The translations under genes and the position numbers were made by a program. Below, piece after piece: positions 23,264 to 32,652 of a stretch of 64,000 nt of DNA; within the stretch, counting starts at the first letter, position 1, and each line of letters opens with the position of its first letter. The notes beneath the pieces were generated by a model, which ran no database searches, was not told the origin of the DNA, and saw only the letters and a program-made list of their open reading frames with translations. The stretch comes from Notholithocarpus densiflorus. Taxonomy: Eukaryota; Streptophyta; Magnoliopsida; Fagales; Fagaceae. The stretch covers positions 124,001 through 188,000 of the forward strand of contig JARYZH020000319.1 in assembly GCA_030021035.2 (NCBI GenBank). Reading direction: 5' to 3'.

Positions 23264-23279
23264 TGACTGGGACGTTACA
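20820..23279 (-). mobile_element. 2.46 kb solo LTR in element B gag, TSD GGCAT
   Basis: On the plus strand it begins TGTCACGCCCCGAACCC and ends GGGACGTTACA. It is flanked by GGCAT at 20815-20819 and 23280-23284. The minus strand is likely the sense strand: after TGTAACGTCCC comes a run of about 38 A (T at 23225-23262 on the plus strand), then a CT-rich, leader-like segment near 23150-22990. The left and right ends share no long repeat, so it is one LTR rather than a whole element. Small ORFs inside are not convincing. Confidence 0.85.
21596..21811. repeat. Tandem duplication inside the 2.46 kb solo LTR
   Basis: Two diverged copies of about 100-115 bp (near 21596-21697 and 21711-21811). Each contains CTCTTGGCCCCATGGACAG, GCCTCACCCA and a CAGCAG/GTAGCAG box, and each ends near CGTCA. 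Confidence 0.75.
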
Positions 23280-24584
23280 GGCATTCCATCGACACAGGGA
23301 GCAGTCCCGGGAGTATATAGACAGGGATTCGATTTCCCCGGAGGGGCAACGACCTAGAAACACTGCAATGGATGCTATGAGTCGAGCATTGCGCAGAGCT
23401 GCCCGGTCACCTTTCTCAGAGGAAATTAACGAGCATCGATGCCGAGCAGGTTTACTAGGCCCCCGTTTAACTCTTATGACGGGAAGACGGATCCAGTGGA
23501 ACACGTAAGCCATTACATTCAGATGATGTCTTTGCATAGTCGTAATGATGCATTGATGTGTATGGTGTTTCCTTTGAGTCTCGGGCCTACTGCTCTGAGG
23601 TGGTTTAATAAGCTGAGGAAGGGTTCGATTTGCAGTTTCGGACAATTAATTCAAGAGTTTGGGGTTCGGTTTATGATGTGTAGCCATGTACCACAGCCCG
23701 TGGATGCACTGTTGTCTATGAAGATGGGAGTCGGGGAAACCCTTCGGAGTTATGCAAGTAGGTATTGGGAGTTGTACAACGAGATTGGTGGGGGTAACGA
23801 GAAAGTGGCAGCAAGCTCGTTTCGACTGGGGTTGCTTGAGGATTCCGAATTACGGGAGTCGTTGACAATGAGGCCTTCTGAGGATATGAGACAACTTATG
23901 AGACGTATCGAGGAGTAAAAGAGGTTGGAGGATAATCGGTAGCAGAATAAAGGCAAGGCTCCAATCATGAGTCAATCCTGGCAAGGGGGTTTCCAGTCAC
24001 GACCCCGGAGGGATTTGAGAGTCCAAGAACCGGGCACTCAAGCAGGGGAAGTGAATGTGACGTTTAAGGAGCCAGTGCACAGAATTGTGGATCGAATTAA
24101 GAACGAGCCATACTTTCGATGGCTGAATAAGATGGGGGTGACCCATTGAGAAGAAATCAGAATTTGTACTGTACTTATCACCAGGATAAAGGGCATACCA
24201 CTGAACAATGCAGGGTGTTGAAAGATCATTTGAAGCAATTAGTAAGAGCAGGGCATTTAAAGGAGTTTGTTGTAGAGCCAAGGAATCAAGAGATCGGGCA
24301 TGGTGCTCGACCCCGGGGGAATCCTCTCCCGCCCCCTTTAGGAGTGATAGAAGTCATCCATGCTGCTTCAAGGGGTACCTTAGTGACCCGGAGGAAAGAG
24401 GTACTGACAGTGGTCCCGGTGGAGAATTGTCAGGATGAGCAACCCTCCAAAAAGAGGTTGAAGTATACTCGGGAGCCCATCGCCTTTAATGATGATGATC
24501 TAGAAGTAATAGTGACCTTCATAGTGGTTAATTCGTTTTCCCCGTATATGGCGATTCTCGGTAGGCTCATGCAATGGGAGTAGT

Positions 24585-25640
24585 TCCGTCCACATTGCAT
24601 GTTAAAATCAAATTCCACATCGAGCACGGTATTACTACAGTAAGTGGAAGCTAGTAAATGGCTAGACAATGCTTGGTAGCCGCTGTTAACCAGGAGATTA
24701 AGCAGAAGGAGTCTGCCGAGGAGGTTCCCTTATAGCAATTACAGGATCCCTGATAGGAAAAGGGGACGAGTTGTGTTGAGGAGTTGATAAAAGTGAGTAT
24801 ATTACCAGACGAAAACAAGAGTTTTCAAATAGGGGCAGGTATGTTTGACAAGGAGAAAGTAGAAATGTTGTTGTTATTGGTACAAAATGTAGACGTATTC
24901 TCTTGGAGCCCATATGAGGTGCCCGGGGTAGATCTGGAGTTTATAGTTCATAGAATTAATGTGGATCCATTATTTCCTCCTAAGAAACAAAAGCCGAGGA
25001 GGTTGGCTAAAGAGCACGTTGAGGCTGTTAAACAAGAGGTGAAGTGGTTAAAAGAAGCAGGGGCAATAAATGAGGTTTTCTTCTCGGAGTAGCTAGCGAA
25101 TACTGTGGTCGTGAAAAAGAAGAACGAGAAATGGAGGGTATGTGTAGACTTTACCGACCTGAACTGAGCATGCCCGAAAGACCCCTTCCCTGTGCCGAAG
25201 ATTAATTAGCTGGTAGATGCAACATATGGACACCCGAGGATGAGTTTCCTGAATGCCTTTCAGGGTTACCATCAGATTGCCCTGGCTGTCGAGGATCAGG
25301 AAAAGACAACATTCATTTCTCCCGATGCTAATTATCATTACACCGTGCTGCCGTTTGGCTTGAAGAATGCTGGTGCTACTTATCAACGGATGATGACGAG
25401 GATGTTTAGAGATAAGATTGGGTGCACAGTGAAGGTATACATTGATGATATGGTAGTGCAAAGCAAAAAGGAGCAGGGGCACATTGATGATCTTGTGGAG
25501 GTGTTTGAAGTACTTAGGCGGCACGAATTATGTCTCAATGCCGACAAGTGTGCCTTTGGAGTGGGGGCTGGCAAGTTTCTCAGATATATGATTACTCACC
25601 GAGGAATAGAAGTTAATCCCGATCAAATCAGTGCATGCTA
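24585..25640 (+). pseudogene. Element B protease remnant and reverse transcriptase
   Basis: The protease is almost gone: FNDDDLE (24491-24511) runs straight into VTFIVVNSFSPYMAILGR, so the catalytic aspartate loop is deleted. A further 9 bp or so is missing after LGR. RT runs 24784-25640, with VDVFSWSPYEVPGVD, VCVDFTDLN, MSFLNAFQGYHQIAL, VLPFGLKNAGATYQRM and intact YIDDMVVQSK near 25438-25467. In-frame stops at 25090 (TAG), 25165 (TGA) and 25207 (TAG) stand where relatives have Trp, Arg and Gln. After VNPDQISA (25635) the region linking RT to RNase H, present in element E at 59615-59890, is deleted. The copy is inactive. Confidence 0.9.
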
Positions 25641-25981
25641 TTAATGTCATGTTATTGAGGGATCAAGGTATACAACAACCAGTTTATTACATTAGTAAAA
25701 CCCTAGTCAACATCGAGACAAGATGTTTACCCCTAGAGAAGTTGATACTAGCTTTAGTGCATGCCACAAGGAAGTTGCCCCATTATTTTCAAGCTCGTAC
25801 TGTCTATGTGCTGACCGAGCATCCCCTGCAGTCCTTGTTGAAGAGATCTGATTTCACGGGCATGATAGCCAAGTGGGGGACCCGGTTAGGTTCTTTTGAT
25901 ATAAGATATGGACCTAGGAGTTCAGTGAAAGGTCAAGTTCTTGCTGACTTTGTTACAGAATTTTCCCTGAGAAGTGGGTAG
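25641..25981 (+). pseudogene. Element B first RNase H
   Basis: Open stretch with QGIQQPVYYISKTL, RCLPLEKLILALVHATRKL, VLTEHPLQSLLKRSD and KGQVLADFVTEF: the gypsy RNase H fold that follows RT. The N-terminal part with the first catalytic residues is lost in the deletion at about 25640. The frame ends at TAG 25979-25981. Confidence 0.85.
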
Positions 25982-25995
25982 AGATTGTTTGCCAT

Positions 25996-26685
25996 GTGGA
26001 AGTTCGGCCATGGAGAGTATTTGTGGACGATGCCTCTAGTGCACTGGGAGCTGGGGTAGGAATTGTTATTATCATGCTCGAGGGGATACGGGTGGAACAT
26101 TCCTTTCGGTTGGGCTTTAAAGCTTCCAATAATGAGGCTGAGTATGAAGCTTTACTTGTCGGACTGAGAGCTGCTCTGGATTTAGGCACACAGGAAGTGG
26201 AGGTTTACTCGGATTCTCGGTTAGTTGTTAATCAGGTGCAAGGAAGCTTTGAAGCCAAAGATCCCTGGATGATCGATTATTTGTGGTTGGTAAAGCAGAT
26301 CATGAGACAGTTTGAGAAAGTGAAGGTTATTCAAGTTGCACGTGGACAAAATCGACATGCAGGTGGACAAAATCGACATGCAGATTGTTTGGCAACCTTG
26401 GCGTCATCACTAACCAAGGAGGTACCACAGTTGATCAAAATGGAAGTGGTGGCAGAGCCCAGTATTAAGGCAAGGGTGAATGTTTCAATGGTCATGATAT
26501 CTGAACCTTGCTGGATGGACCCGATCATTGACTTTCTGGCCGAGAACCGTGTGCCAGCCGAGGAGAAAGAAGTGGAAAGGGTACGCCAAGTAGCTGCTCG
26601 GTATTGGTTGTTGGCTGACCACAGACTGTATCGAAAGGTCTTTCGGGGGACCATATCTTCACTGCTTGCACCCCAGCAAGGTTGA
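25996..26685 (+). pseudogene. Element B second (archaeal-type) RNase H and start of integrase
   Basis: Tat elements carry an extra RNase H domain between the first RNase H and integrase. Here the catalytic series is visible: FVDDAS (first Asp), NNEAEYEALLVGL (Glu), VYSDSRLVV (Asp) and RHADCLATLAS (Asp). A tandem duplication of GGQNRHA (8 codons or fewer, about 26343-26380) lies just before the last Asp and is absent from element E. The helical linker to integrase follows (WMDPIIDFLAEN, RYWLLADHRLYRKV). The frame is lost at 26685 by a frameshift within the text corresponding to CIHPEAV in element E. Confidence 0.85.
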
Positions 26686-27751
26686 CGAGCTTTTAACTGA
26701 GCTCCATGAGGGGGTCTGCGGTAGCCATGTTGGAGGACGCTCATTGGCCCACCAAGCATTAACCTAGGGATTTTGGTAGCCACAAATGCATAAGGATGCT
26801 ACCGAATATATCCAGAAGTGTGAGTAGTGTAAAAAACACGCCTCGTTGATACATCAGCCGGTAGGGAGTTTGAATCCTATCAGCAACTTGTGGCCCTTTG
26901 CATAGTAGGGGCTAGATATTATCGGTCTGTTCCCTCGGGCTACAGGAAACCGAAGATTTGTTCTAGTAGCCGTGGACTACTTCACTAAGTGGGCAGAGGT
27001 TGAGGAACTAGCCAATATTTGGGATATGGATGTCAAGAAGTTTGTGTGGAGAAACATAGTAACAAGATTTGGAGTACCAGAATCCCTGGTATCTGATAAT
27101 GGGTTGCAGTTTGACAGTAAAGCCTTCTGCAAGTTCTGTAGCGACCTTAGTATTAAGAACAGGTATTCAACCCAGGTGCATCCGCAGAGTAATGGTCAAT
27201 CTGAGGCTACTAACAAGGTGATTATAAATGGGTTGAAGAAAAGATTGGAAGGCATTAAGGGGATGTGGGCCGAGGAGTTGCCGAATATCTTGTGGGCCTA
27301 CCGGAAAACCCTTAAAAGATCTACGGGAGAAACTCCTTTTTCACTAACATACAGAGGCAAAGCGATAATACCGGCTAAAGTAAGCTTATGTAGTGCTCGT
27401 GTCTCAAGATTTGTTCCTACCAAGAATGAAGAGTTAATGGTGAAACAGTTAGACTCGTTGGAGGAATTCCGGGAAGCAGCAACCATAACGCTGGCCAAGT
27501 ATCAGCAGAAGCTAGCTCGTCGATATAACAAGGATATCAAGAGTAGGGAGTTCAATGCCGGAGATTTAGTGTTGCGGAAGGCGGTAGGGAATGCACGAGA
27601 TGTCAGTGCCCGAAAATTGGCTCCAAATTAGGAAGTTCCGTACAGGGTTATGGTTATTGCTGGAGCTGGGGCGTATTACTTGGAAGATATGGATGAGAGG
27701 CCACTCCCCTGGCCATGGAATGTTCAAAATTTGAGAAAATTCTACCATTAT
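26686..27751 (+). pseudogene. Element B integrase
   Basis: Zinc-finger part with ELHEGVCGSHVG and a KC..C pattern, broken by several TAG codons. The core domain is open from 26972: VAVDYFTKWAEV, VSDNGLQFDSKAF (second Asp) and NGQSEATNKVI (Glu). The C-terminal part has REFNAGDLVLRKAVG and GAGAYYLEDMDE, and ends with WNVQNLRKFYHY and a TTTG reading near 27751. A TAG at 27629 replaces the Trp of NWEGPYR. It would join element cDNA to the chromosome if intact; the stops make it inactive. Confidence 0.9.
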
Positions 27752-27843
27752 TTGCAGAAGGAATTACAAGTTATGTACAACTGCTGTGTAAAGAACAATG
27801 TTTATGCATGTAATATACTGAAGTTAAATTACCATGATTATCT

Positions 27844-28405
27844 CTAGTTTCTAAGGACATAAACTAATGCTTGGTTCGATCTCGATTACCAAACAGGTGG
27901 AAACCTTATCTCTAGTTTATCTAAGGACAGAAACCTGTTCTCGGTTCTATCTTGGTCACCAAACAAGTTGAAACCTTATTTCTAGCTAAGGACAGAAACT
28001 TGTGCTCGGTTCGATCCTGGTCACCTAATAGGTGGAAACATTATCTCTAGTTTCTAAGGACAGAAACCTGTGCTTGGTTCGATCCCAATCACCGAATAGG
28101 TGGAAACCTTATCTCTAGTTTATCTAAGGATAGAAACCTGTGCTCGATTCGATCCTGGTCATCGAACAGGTGGAAACCTTATCTTTGGTTTATCTAAGTA
28201 CGAAAACCTGCACTTGGTTCGATCCTGGTCACTGAATAGGTGGAAACCTTATTTCTATTTTACCTAAGGGTAGAGGCCTGTGTTCGGCTTAACCCCAGTC
28301 ACCAAACAAGGGGAAGCCTTACTTTTTCAAGTTAGTTAATAACAAAAGCCTAGTTCGGTTTAACCCCGGTCATCGACCAGGAGCATATCTTAACTCGGTC
28401 ACATG
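27844..28405 (+). repeat. Tandem repeat array in the 3' region of element B
   Basis: About eight diverged units of 66-70 bp. Each contains CTAAGGACAGAAACCTGT, CGGTTCGATCCTGGTCACC and AGGTGGAAACCTTAT. It lies between pol and the antisense ORF; such arrays are known from Tat-lineage 3' untranslated regions. Confidence 0.9.
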
Positions 28406-28639
28406 ACATCTATAAATGAACAAAGTAAAAATATAGCAGAAATGATTTAACTCCAACAAAAGCAATAATAATAAGAATTGTTCACAAATTTGAACGAAGC
28501 TAATGTCTTGTCACCCCATCCCGGTGACTATAAGTAAACTAAATAAACCAAAAACCAAAGTAAAAAGAATGTCTTGTCACCACATTCCGATGACCATAGG
28601 CAAACCTAGTAAAGCAAATAAAATAAAGTAAAACAATTT
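28406..28639. other. Spacer after the tandem array of element B
   Basis: AT-rich, with a 30 bp or so text (AATGTCTTGTCACC, then CCGATGAC) occurring twice near 28502 and 28569. No gene is seen. Confidence 0.5.
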
Positions 28640-30958
28640 CTTCTCCTTTAAGCAACCGGGCCCTCCAGGTTGAGCTGGAACAGTGTCCACGGCAGGCTGA
28701 ACTGGAACAGCATCCATGGCAGGCTGGGTGGCAGAGTCTGGAGGTTGTGATGGAGCTATGTTCGGCACAACATCTAGGTTGCTGGTGATTTCAAGATCAA
28801 CCAACTCCACATGAGAGTTAATTTCTTGCACCAACTCCCTCATACTGGGAGTGTCTTCTTCTTTTTCTTCGGCGCCAGCAGGGTTCAGTACTGGGGGAGG
28901 AGGCTCCGGGAAGGGTATTTGCTTGGGGTTCCTCAACGGGGAATCATCGGACACCCCAATCACTTGTAAAGTAGCCATCCATCCTTTGTCGAACCCATGT
29001 CACTGTGATTGGTAAACAATTGGTTCCATAGAGTTCTCGGCATTTGCGAAGCCTACGTTGTACCATTTGTCCTCACAGGCTTCTAGGGCCTCTTTTAGCT
29101 CTGCAATTTTGTTGGCCTGTGCCAAATTTAGACTTTCCAATTCAGCCAGCTTGAGCTATATTCCCCTTAGTTTCACATCTGTCTCCATAAGCTTTTGCTC
29201 TGCCAGTACCCGGGCCCTCTCAGCCTCCCGCACAATCTTTTCGGCATCCTCTACAGCCTTACCCTTGTCCTTCGCTGTGGCCTCAGCAACATCTTTCAAG
29301 GCCTTTTCTCTGTCAGCCTCTTCGGCAGCGTCCTTCAATCGATCTTCAATTATGTAAGCCAATTGTGCTGCCTATTACCACAATATCAATGAACATGAAA
29401 AGGAAAAATATACATATATTTGTGTAACAAAAGAAGAATAAAGTGTGTTACCGCGATGGTGTGCCATTGCAACCAAGTGGCTAAGGATTCATCAGCGCCG
29501 CCCGAGAAAAAGTCCACATCCTCTAGAAGTTGTAGGCCTTGCCCTAGGCTTCAGGCAATCCATCCACCCTCACCTTGAGCCCAACTTCTAACACTGGCCG
29601 TCACCGGGAGAGGCTCGTTCCAGAGCCTAAAGATCGTTTGCCACCCCACGATAGGGCAAGAGGAGGAAGACGCCACGTTGGACCCAACCTGCATGGTTGG
29701 GCGGGCGCCGCCAATGGGTTCCCGGATAACCACGCCACCCGTTGTAGAAACTGGGGGAGTCCTCGGGGGAGCGTCCTCTAATACTCTAAAAGGCTAGTCG
29801 GCGGTGCGTTGTCTTTTCCGAGTGCGAGTGGCAGAAAGAGGCTGTTTCCTACCTTGAGTCTGTTGCTACTGCACCATTGGGCAGAAACCGGTCAACAGTC
29901 ATTGTCCTTCTAACTATCATCTTGCCTTCCCCTTGTTCAGCTTCTGCTTCTGAAGAATTTATTGACTCGGCTTCTGCTTGATCGGCTGGTTGGACTTCAG
30001 CGTGAGGCTCTTCCATGAGTATATAAACGGCATGACCATGGAAGACAGAATTAGCCAAGGCATCCCTCACAGGTACCAATGAATTTGCCCTAACCAACCA
30101 AGGGTCGAGGTCCCAAGCTTCGCCTACTATCAGGTTAGGAAGAATGAAATTCGGATGCCTCGGCTAAGATAGTGGACTGTCCACTAATAGAGCTTGCCCA
30201 AAAGGTTGCCAGGTAGAGTAAACCGGAGTGCAACCAAGTATAAAATGGGATGCCCAGAGTTTCCAGTCAAAGTTAATGAAGATTTCTAACCGAAGCACAA
30301 AATACAAGTCTTTCACGTGCACAACTCTGATGTTCGGTCTAAACCTCTTGCCTTTTGTGTCAAAGCAAAACAAAAATTGGTTAATACATGTTTAAACAAT
30401 ACTAAGGACAAGCAAAACACACTAAATTATAAACAAAGTTAAATGTGCATGGTACCGACCAACATCCCGAGGCGAAGTGGGGCAGGTGAGCTCATTGGCT
30501 TGCGAGTTGCCGCTCACCTGGACATACTCTCTCGCAGAGTTTCTATTAGAATCGGGAAAGCATGATATCAGTCGTACCCGTACGTTCCTAACTTTTAGGT
30601 AGTAGTCTGTTCTAATGTTACCACATAAACTATACATAAAATTTATATCATGGTGGTCCAGCTGTAGCTCGTACAATTGATTTAATCAGCTGACATAATT
30701 CACTACTTGGTAAAAATTGGGGGGAAGTCGGTCGGGACACAAACAGTAAAATCTAAGGGTCCTAAGTATTAGAGGGTCCATGAGAAATCTAACCCCCCCT
30801 TCTAAGATAGCCATTAACGGAAAAAACACTACATAAGGGCACCGCTGAAGAGCAATATCACCCTCATGACAATATTCAACCTCTACATCCCCAGGGATAT
30901 CATAAATTGCCCTAAAGTTAGCTAAGGATGCGTCGGTGTTAAGATGAGAGAAACCCAT
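28640..30958 (-). pseudogene. Antisense extra ORF of element B
   Basis: A protein gene opposite to gag-pol, as described for some Tat elements; its function is unknown. The likely start ATG at 30958 gives MGFSHLNTDASLANFRA. A conserved block follows (PLMAILEGGVRFLMDP, CPDRLPPNFYQVV), then YELQLDHHDINFMYSL in the same frame after a TGA at 30688-30686. A further exon-like part (30373-29849) has KGKRFRPNIRVVHVKDLY and LDPWLVRANSL, then an acidic tract. At 29362-29060 comes a charged coiled coil (DRLKDAAEEADREKALKD, AERARVLAEQKL). The C-terminal part (28978-28640) has GVSDDSPLRNPKQIPFPEP and a Pro/Ala-rich end. Introns are likely, but their borders were not fixed. Several stops show decay. It is not a PMD by eye; the C-terminal signature is shared with element E. 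Confidence 0.7.
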
Positions 30959-31139
30959 TCTTAATTCTAGAGTAAGAAAAAGAAATTGAAACAAGAAAAG
31001 GAATGAAAGAAGAAACTTACTGTGAGCTCTAGGAATTGTAATCTCGGTTGGAAAGTTTATGCACGGGAAGGATATGCTCGGTAGTGAAGGATTTGAAAGA
31101 GTAGGGACGTAAAAAAATGTTATGAAAAGTAAAAGGGTA

Positions 31140-31149
31140 CTATTTATAG
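31140..31149 (-). promoter_or_regulatory. TATA box for the antisense ORF of element B
   Basis: Minus-strand CTATAAATAG, the same ten bases as the sense TATA box in the 5' LTR (20185-20194). It is about 180 bp upstream of the antisense ATG (30958) and inside the element, outside the LTR. The sequence between is CT- and TTC-rich, leader-like. Confidence 0.6.
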
Positions 31150-31405
31150 GGGGAAGGCATTTAATGAAAATGGAGTGGGAAAAGTCTTTTTAAGTTCCTT
31201 TTTGTAATCCCCACACGCGTGGTCTCGGTTTACGAACCATCAGGTCATGATTACAGTTGGATTGGACAGGCTGTCATAATGCTTCTTTTAAGGGGGCATT
31301 AATAACCATCTTATCCATCATTTAATGACTAACGGTTAAGCTTCCCGAGGAATCCCTAGTTTACCCGGATGTCCTTGATTCATTCCCGGTGGTCGGACAC
31401 GAATC

Positions 31406-31418
31406 AAGGGGGGGTTAT
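31406..31418 (+). promoter_or_regulatory. Polypurine tract of element B
   Basis: AAGGGGGGGTTAT directly before the TG of the 3' LTR. Confidence 0.85.
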
Positions 31419-32015
31419 TGTATGGCATACGACTTCAAGCCCATTGAGCCTTAGGCCTTGACTCGAACACACTCTTAAGACGTTCTCAAGCCTAAATCCA
31501 ATGGTAAGCCTGTTCATCTGATCGCAAGTTAGACAGGCCCATACCGATCATTTATGGGTTGGTCGGGGGATGTACTTACCTGAAGCAGCCCGTGACCTCG
31601 GCAGCTTGGTATTGCCTTGGGGAATATTGCTGCAGAGCAACCTTTTGGAGGCAAGAACCAGTTCCAATGCCATTACCATTGTTTCCATTAAAGCATATTC
31701 CTTGTTAGGAATAATCAAATCGGACCTCACCCACACGAGTGAGATTAGAAAGTAATCTTGAGCACCCCACCAACCTCAAGCTATAAAAAGGGGAAGTGAG
31801 TAGAGAGAAGGGGTTGGTCATTCTGAGCAAGAGAGAAAGCTAAAGAGAGATAGAATACTATAACAAAAAAAGAGGGAGTTTCACAAAAGTAGAGGGATAC
31901 AGCCTAGAAGCTCGGTTGGGAGCTACCTGTGGTAGGAAACCCATTACCCACTATACAAATAAATTGCGAGCCCAATCCTAGGCCCAATCCAGTGAGGAAA
32001 TTTTGGGCACGTACA
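31419..32015 (+). repeat. 3' LTR of element B
   Basis: Starts TGTATGGCATACGA and ends GCACGTACA, followed by the ACCCC duplication. It differs from the 5' LTR at about 40 positions by eye, mostly C/T and G/A. Confidence 0.95.
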
Positions 32016-32020
32016 ACCCC

Positions 32021-32620
32021 ACTTCCATATCCTCATCACTAAAAGTGATCTTACTTGACTCCTGCAAGAGGGCTCTGTCATCTGTTACTTCTGCTGTTAG
32101 ACATTCTATTCTCTACCAGGGTCTCGGTAGCTATCCATCGCTCTTTTGCTGTGAGCCCCAATTGATCAAACAAGTTCTTGAACTTAGAATTTTTCTACAA
32201 TGTGGTAATTTTTGCGGCAGGCAGGGCTAGACTTTCCTTTTCATCCTCCCTTGGATCTGCGCAAATGACAACTGCTGCTACACCCTTCCCTTTGTGGTTT
32301 GAGAGTGGGTTTCTTTGAACTTCTGGCTGGGACAGCTTTACAGTCCCTTCCTTGATTCTTCGGTGCACTAGTCTGCGAAGTGCCCAACATTCTGTGGTAG
32401 GATGTTGCACGTAATTGTGCAAGCGGCAGAAGCATGGGTCTCTTCGTTCTTCCTTTGTAGGCTCTCTGGAAACTTGATTAGGCTTAAAGACTCCATCTGC
32501 TATCCATTTATCTAGAAGCACATCTAACTCCTTTGGGGTACACGCTAGTGGTGGAGGGGTATCGTACTCCCTCCCGTCAGCCTTCCTCTTTCTTTCACCA
32601 ATGGATACTGCCATAGCCTG
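32021..32620 (-). pseudogene. Element A gag C-terminus running into protease
   Basis: The part of element A on the far side of element B. Minus-strand text: AMAVSIGERKRKADGREYD, ELDVLLDKWIADGVFKPN, DPCFCRLHNYVQHPTTEC (a Cys/His knuckle-like motif) and RRLVHRRIKEGTVKL, then a variable linker that continues, after removing B, into the protease at 19823. One clear open part is 32195-32620. The upstream gag is missing because element C begins at 32621. Confidence 0.85.
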
Positions 32621-32652
32621 TGATAAATGGATACTGCTATCCATTTATCTAG
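32603..32652. repeat. Perfect palindrome and micro-duplications at the A/C junction
   Basis: GATAAATGGATA (32622-32633) and its inverse TATCCATTTATC (32638-32649) flank CTGC. TGGATACTGC occurs at 32603 and 32628. CTGCTATCCATTTATCTAG occurs here (32634-32652) and within A's gag (32497-32515). Confidence 0.8.

Larger units (their letters stand above)
20483..24584 (+). pseudogene. Element B gag, split by a solo LTR
   Basis: Capsid gene of a Tat element. The start ATG at 20483 opens a basic, Ser/Arg-rich N-terminus (MSERHSGSYAE). The frame then breaks at TGA 20642-20644. The first part ends at 20819, where the solo LTR sits, and resumes at 23285 with HRHREQSREYIDRDS. Retrotransposon gag domain: 23439-23918, with RFTRPPFNSYDGKTDPVEH, LSLGPTALRWFNKL and YASRYWELYNEIGGG. 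A zinc-knuckle-like CTYHQDKGHTTEQC is near 24168-24209. Breaks: a frameshift near 23430-23450, a stop at 23916 and another frame change near 24146. The order and motifs match full Tat gag proteins, so the call is secure although the gene is dead. Confidence 0.9.
19824..32015 (+). mobile_element. Element B: Ty3/gypsy Tat-lineage retrotransposon, TSD ACCCC
   Basis: A 12.2 kb element with both LTRs (596 and 597 bp, roughly 93-94% identical by eye). The 5 bp duplication ACCCC is at 19819-19823 and 32016-32020. Order: LTR, primer site, gag, deleted protease, RT, RNase H, second RNase H, integrase, tandem repeats, antisense ORF, polypurine tract, LTR. It contains a solo LTR (20820-23279). Inserted into element A: removal of B plus one ACCCC joins SDEDMEVGYSDHRKPL in one open frame. 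Multiple stops and internal deletions make it non-autonomous. Confidence 0.95.
7671..32620 (-). mobile_element. Element A: Ty3/gypsy Tat-lineage retrotransposon, interrupted by nested insertions
   Basis: Minus-strand element. From its 5' side it shows the gag end (32620-32021), protease, RT, RNase H and integrase (19823-15460), a short repeat zone, an antisense PMD gene (10053-15171), a polypurine tract (9668-9658) and a 3' LTR ending at 9657. Element B (19824-32015) is inserted between gag and protease. A solo LTR (12270-13378) is inserted in the antisense gene. The 5' end of gag and the 5' LTR are missing; the sequence stops where element C begins at 32621. The outer limit of the 3' LTR is only approximate. 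Confidence 0.75.

Noticed and set aside
23220..23265. Poly-T stretch as a LINE or SINE tail
   Set aside because: It lies inside an LTR with TG..CA ends and a 5 bp duplication, so it is part of that LTR.
27844..28405. Regular direct repeats resembling a CRISPR array
   Set aside because: Units are contiguous tandem copies without unique spacers, inside a plant retrotransposon.
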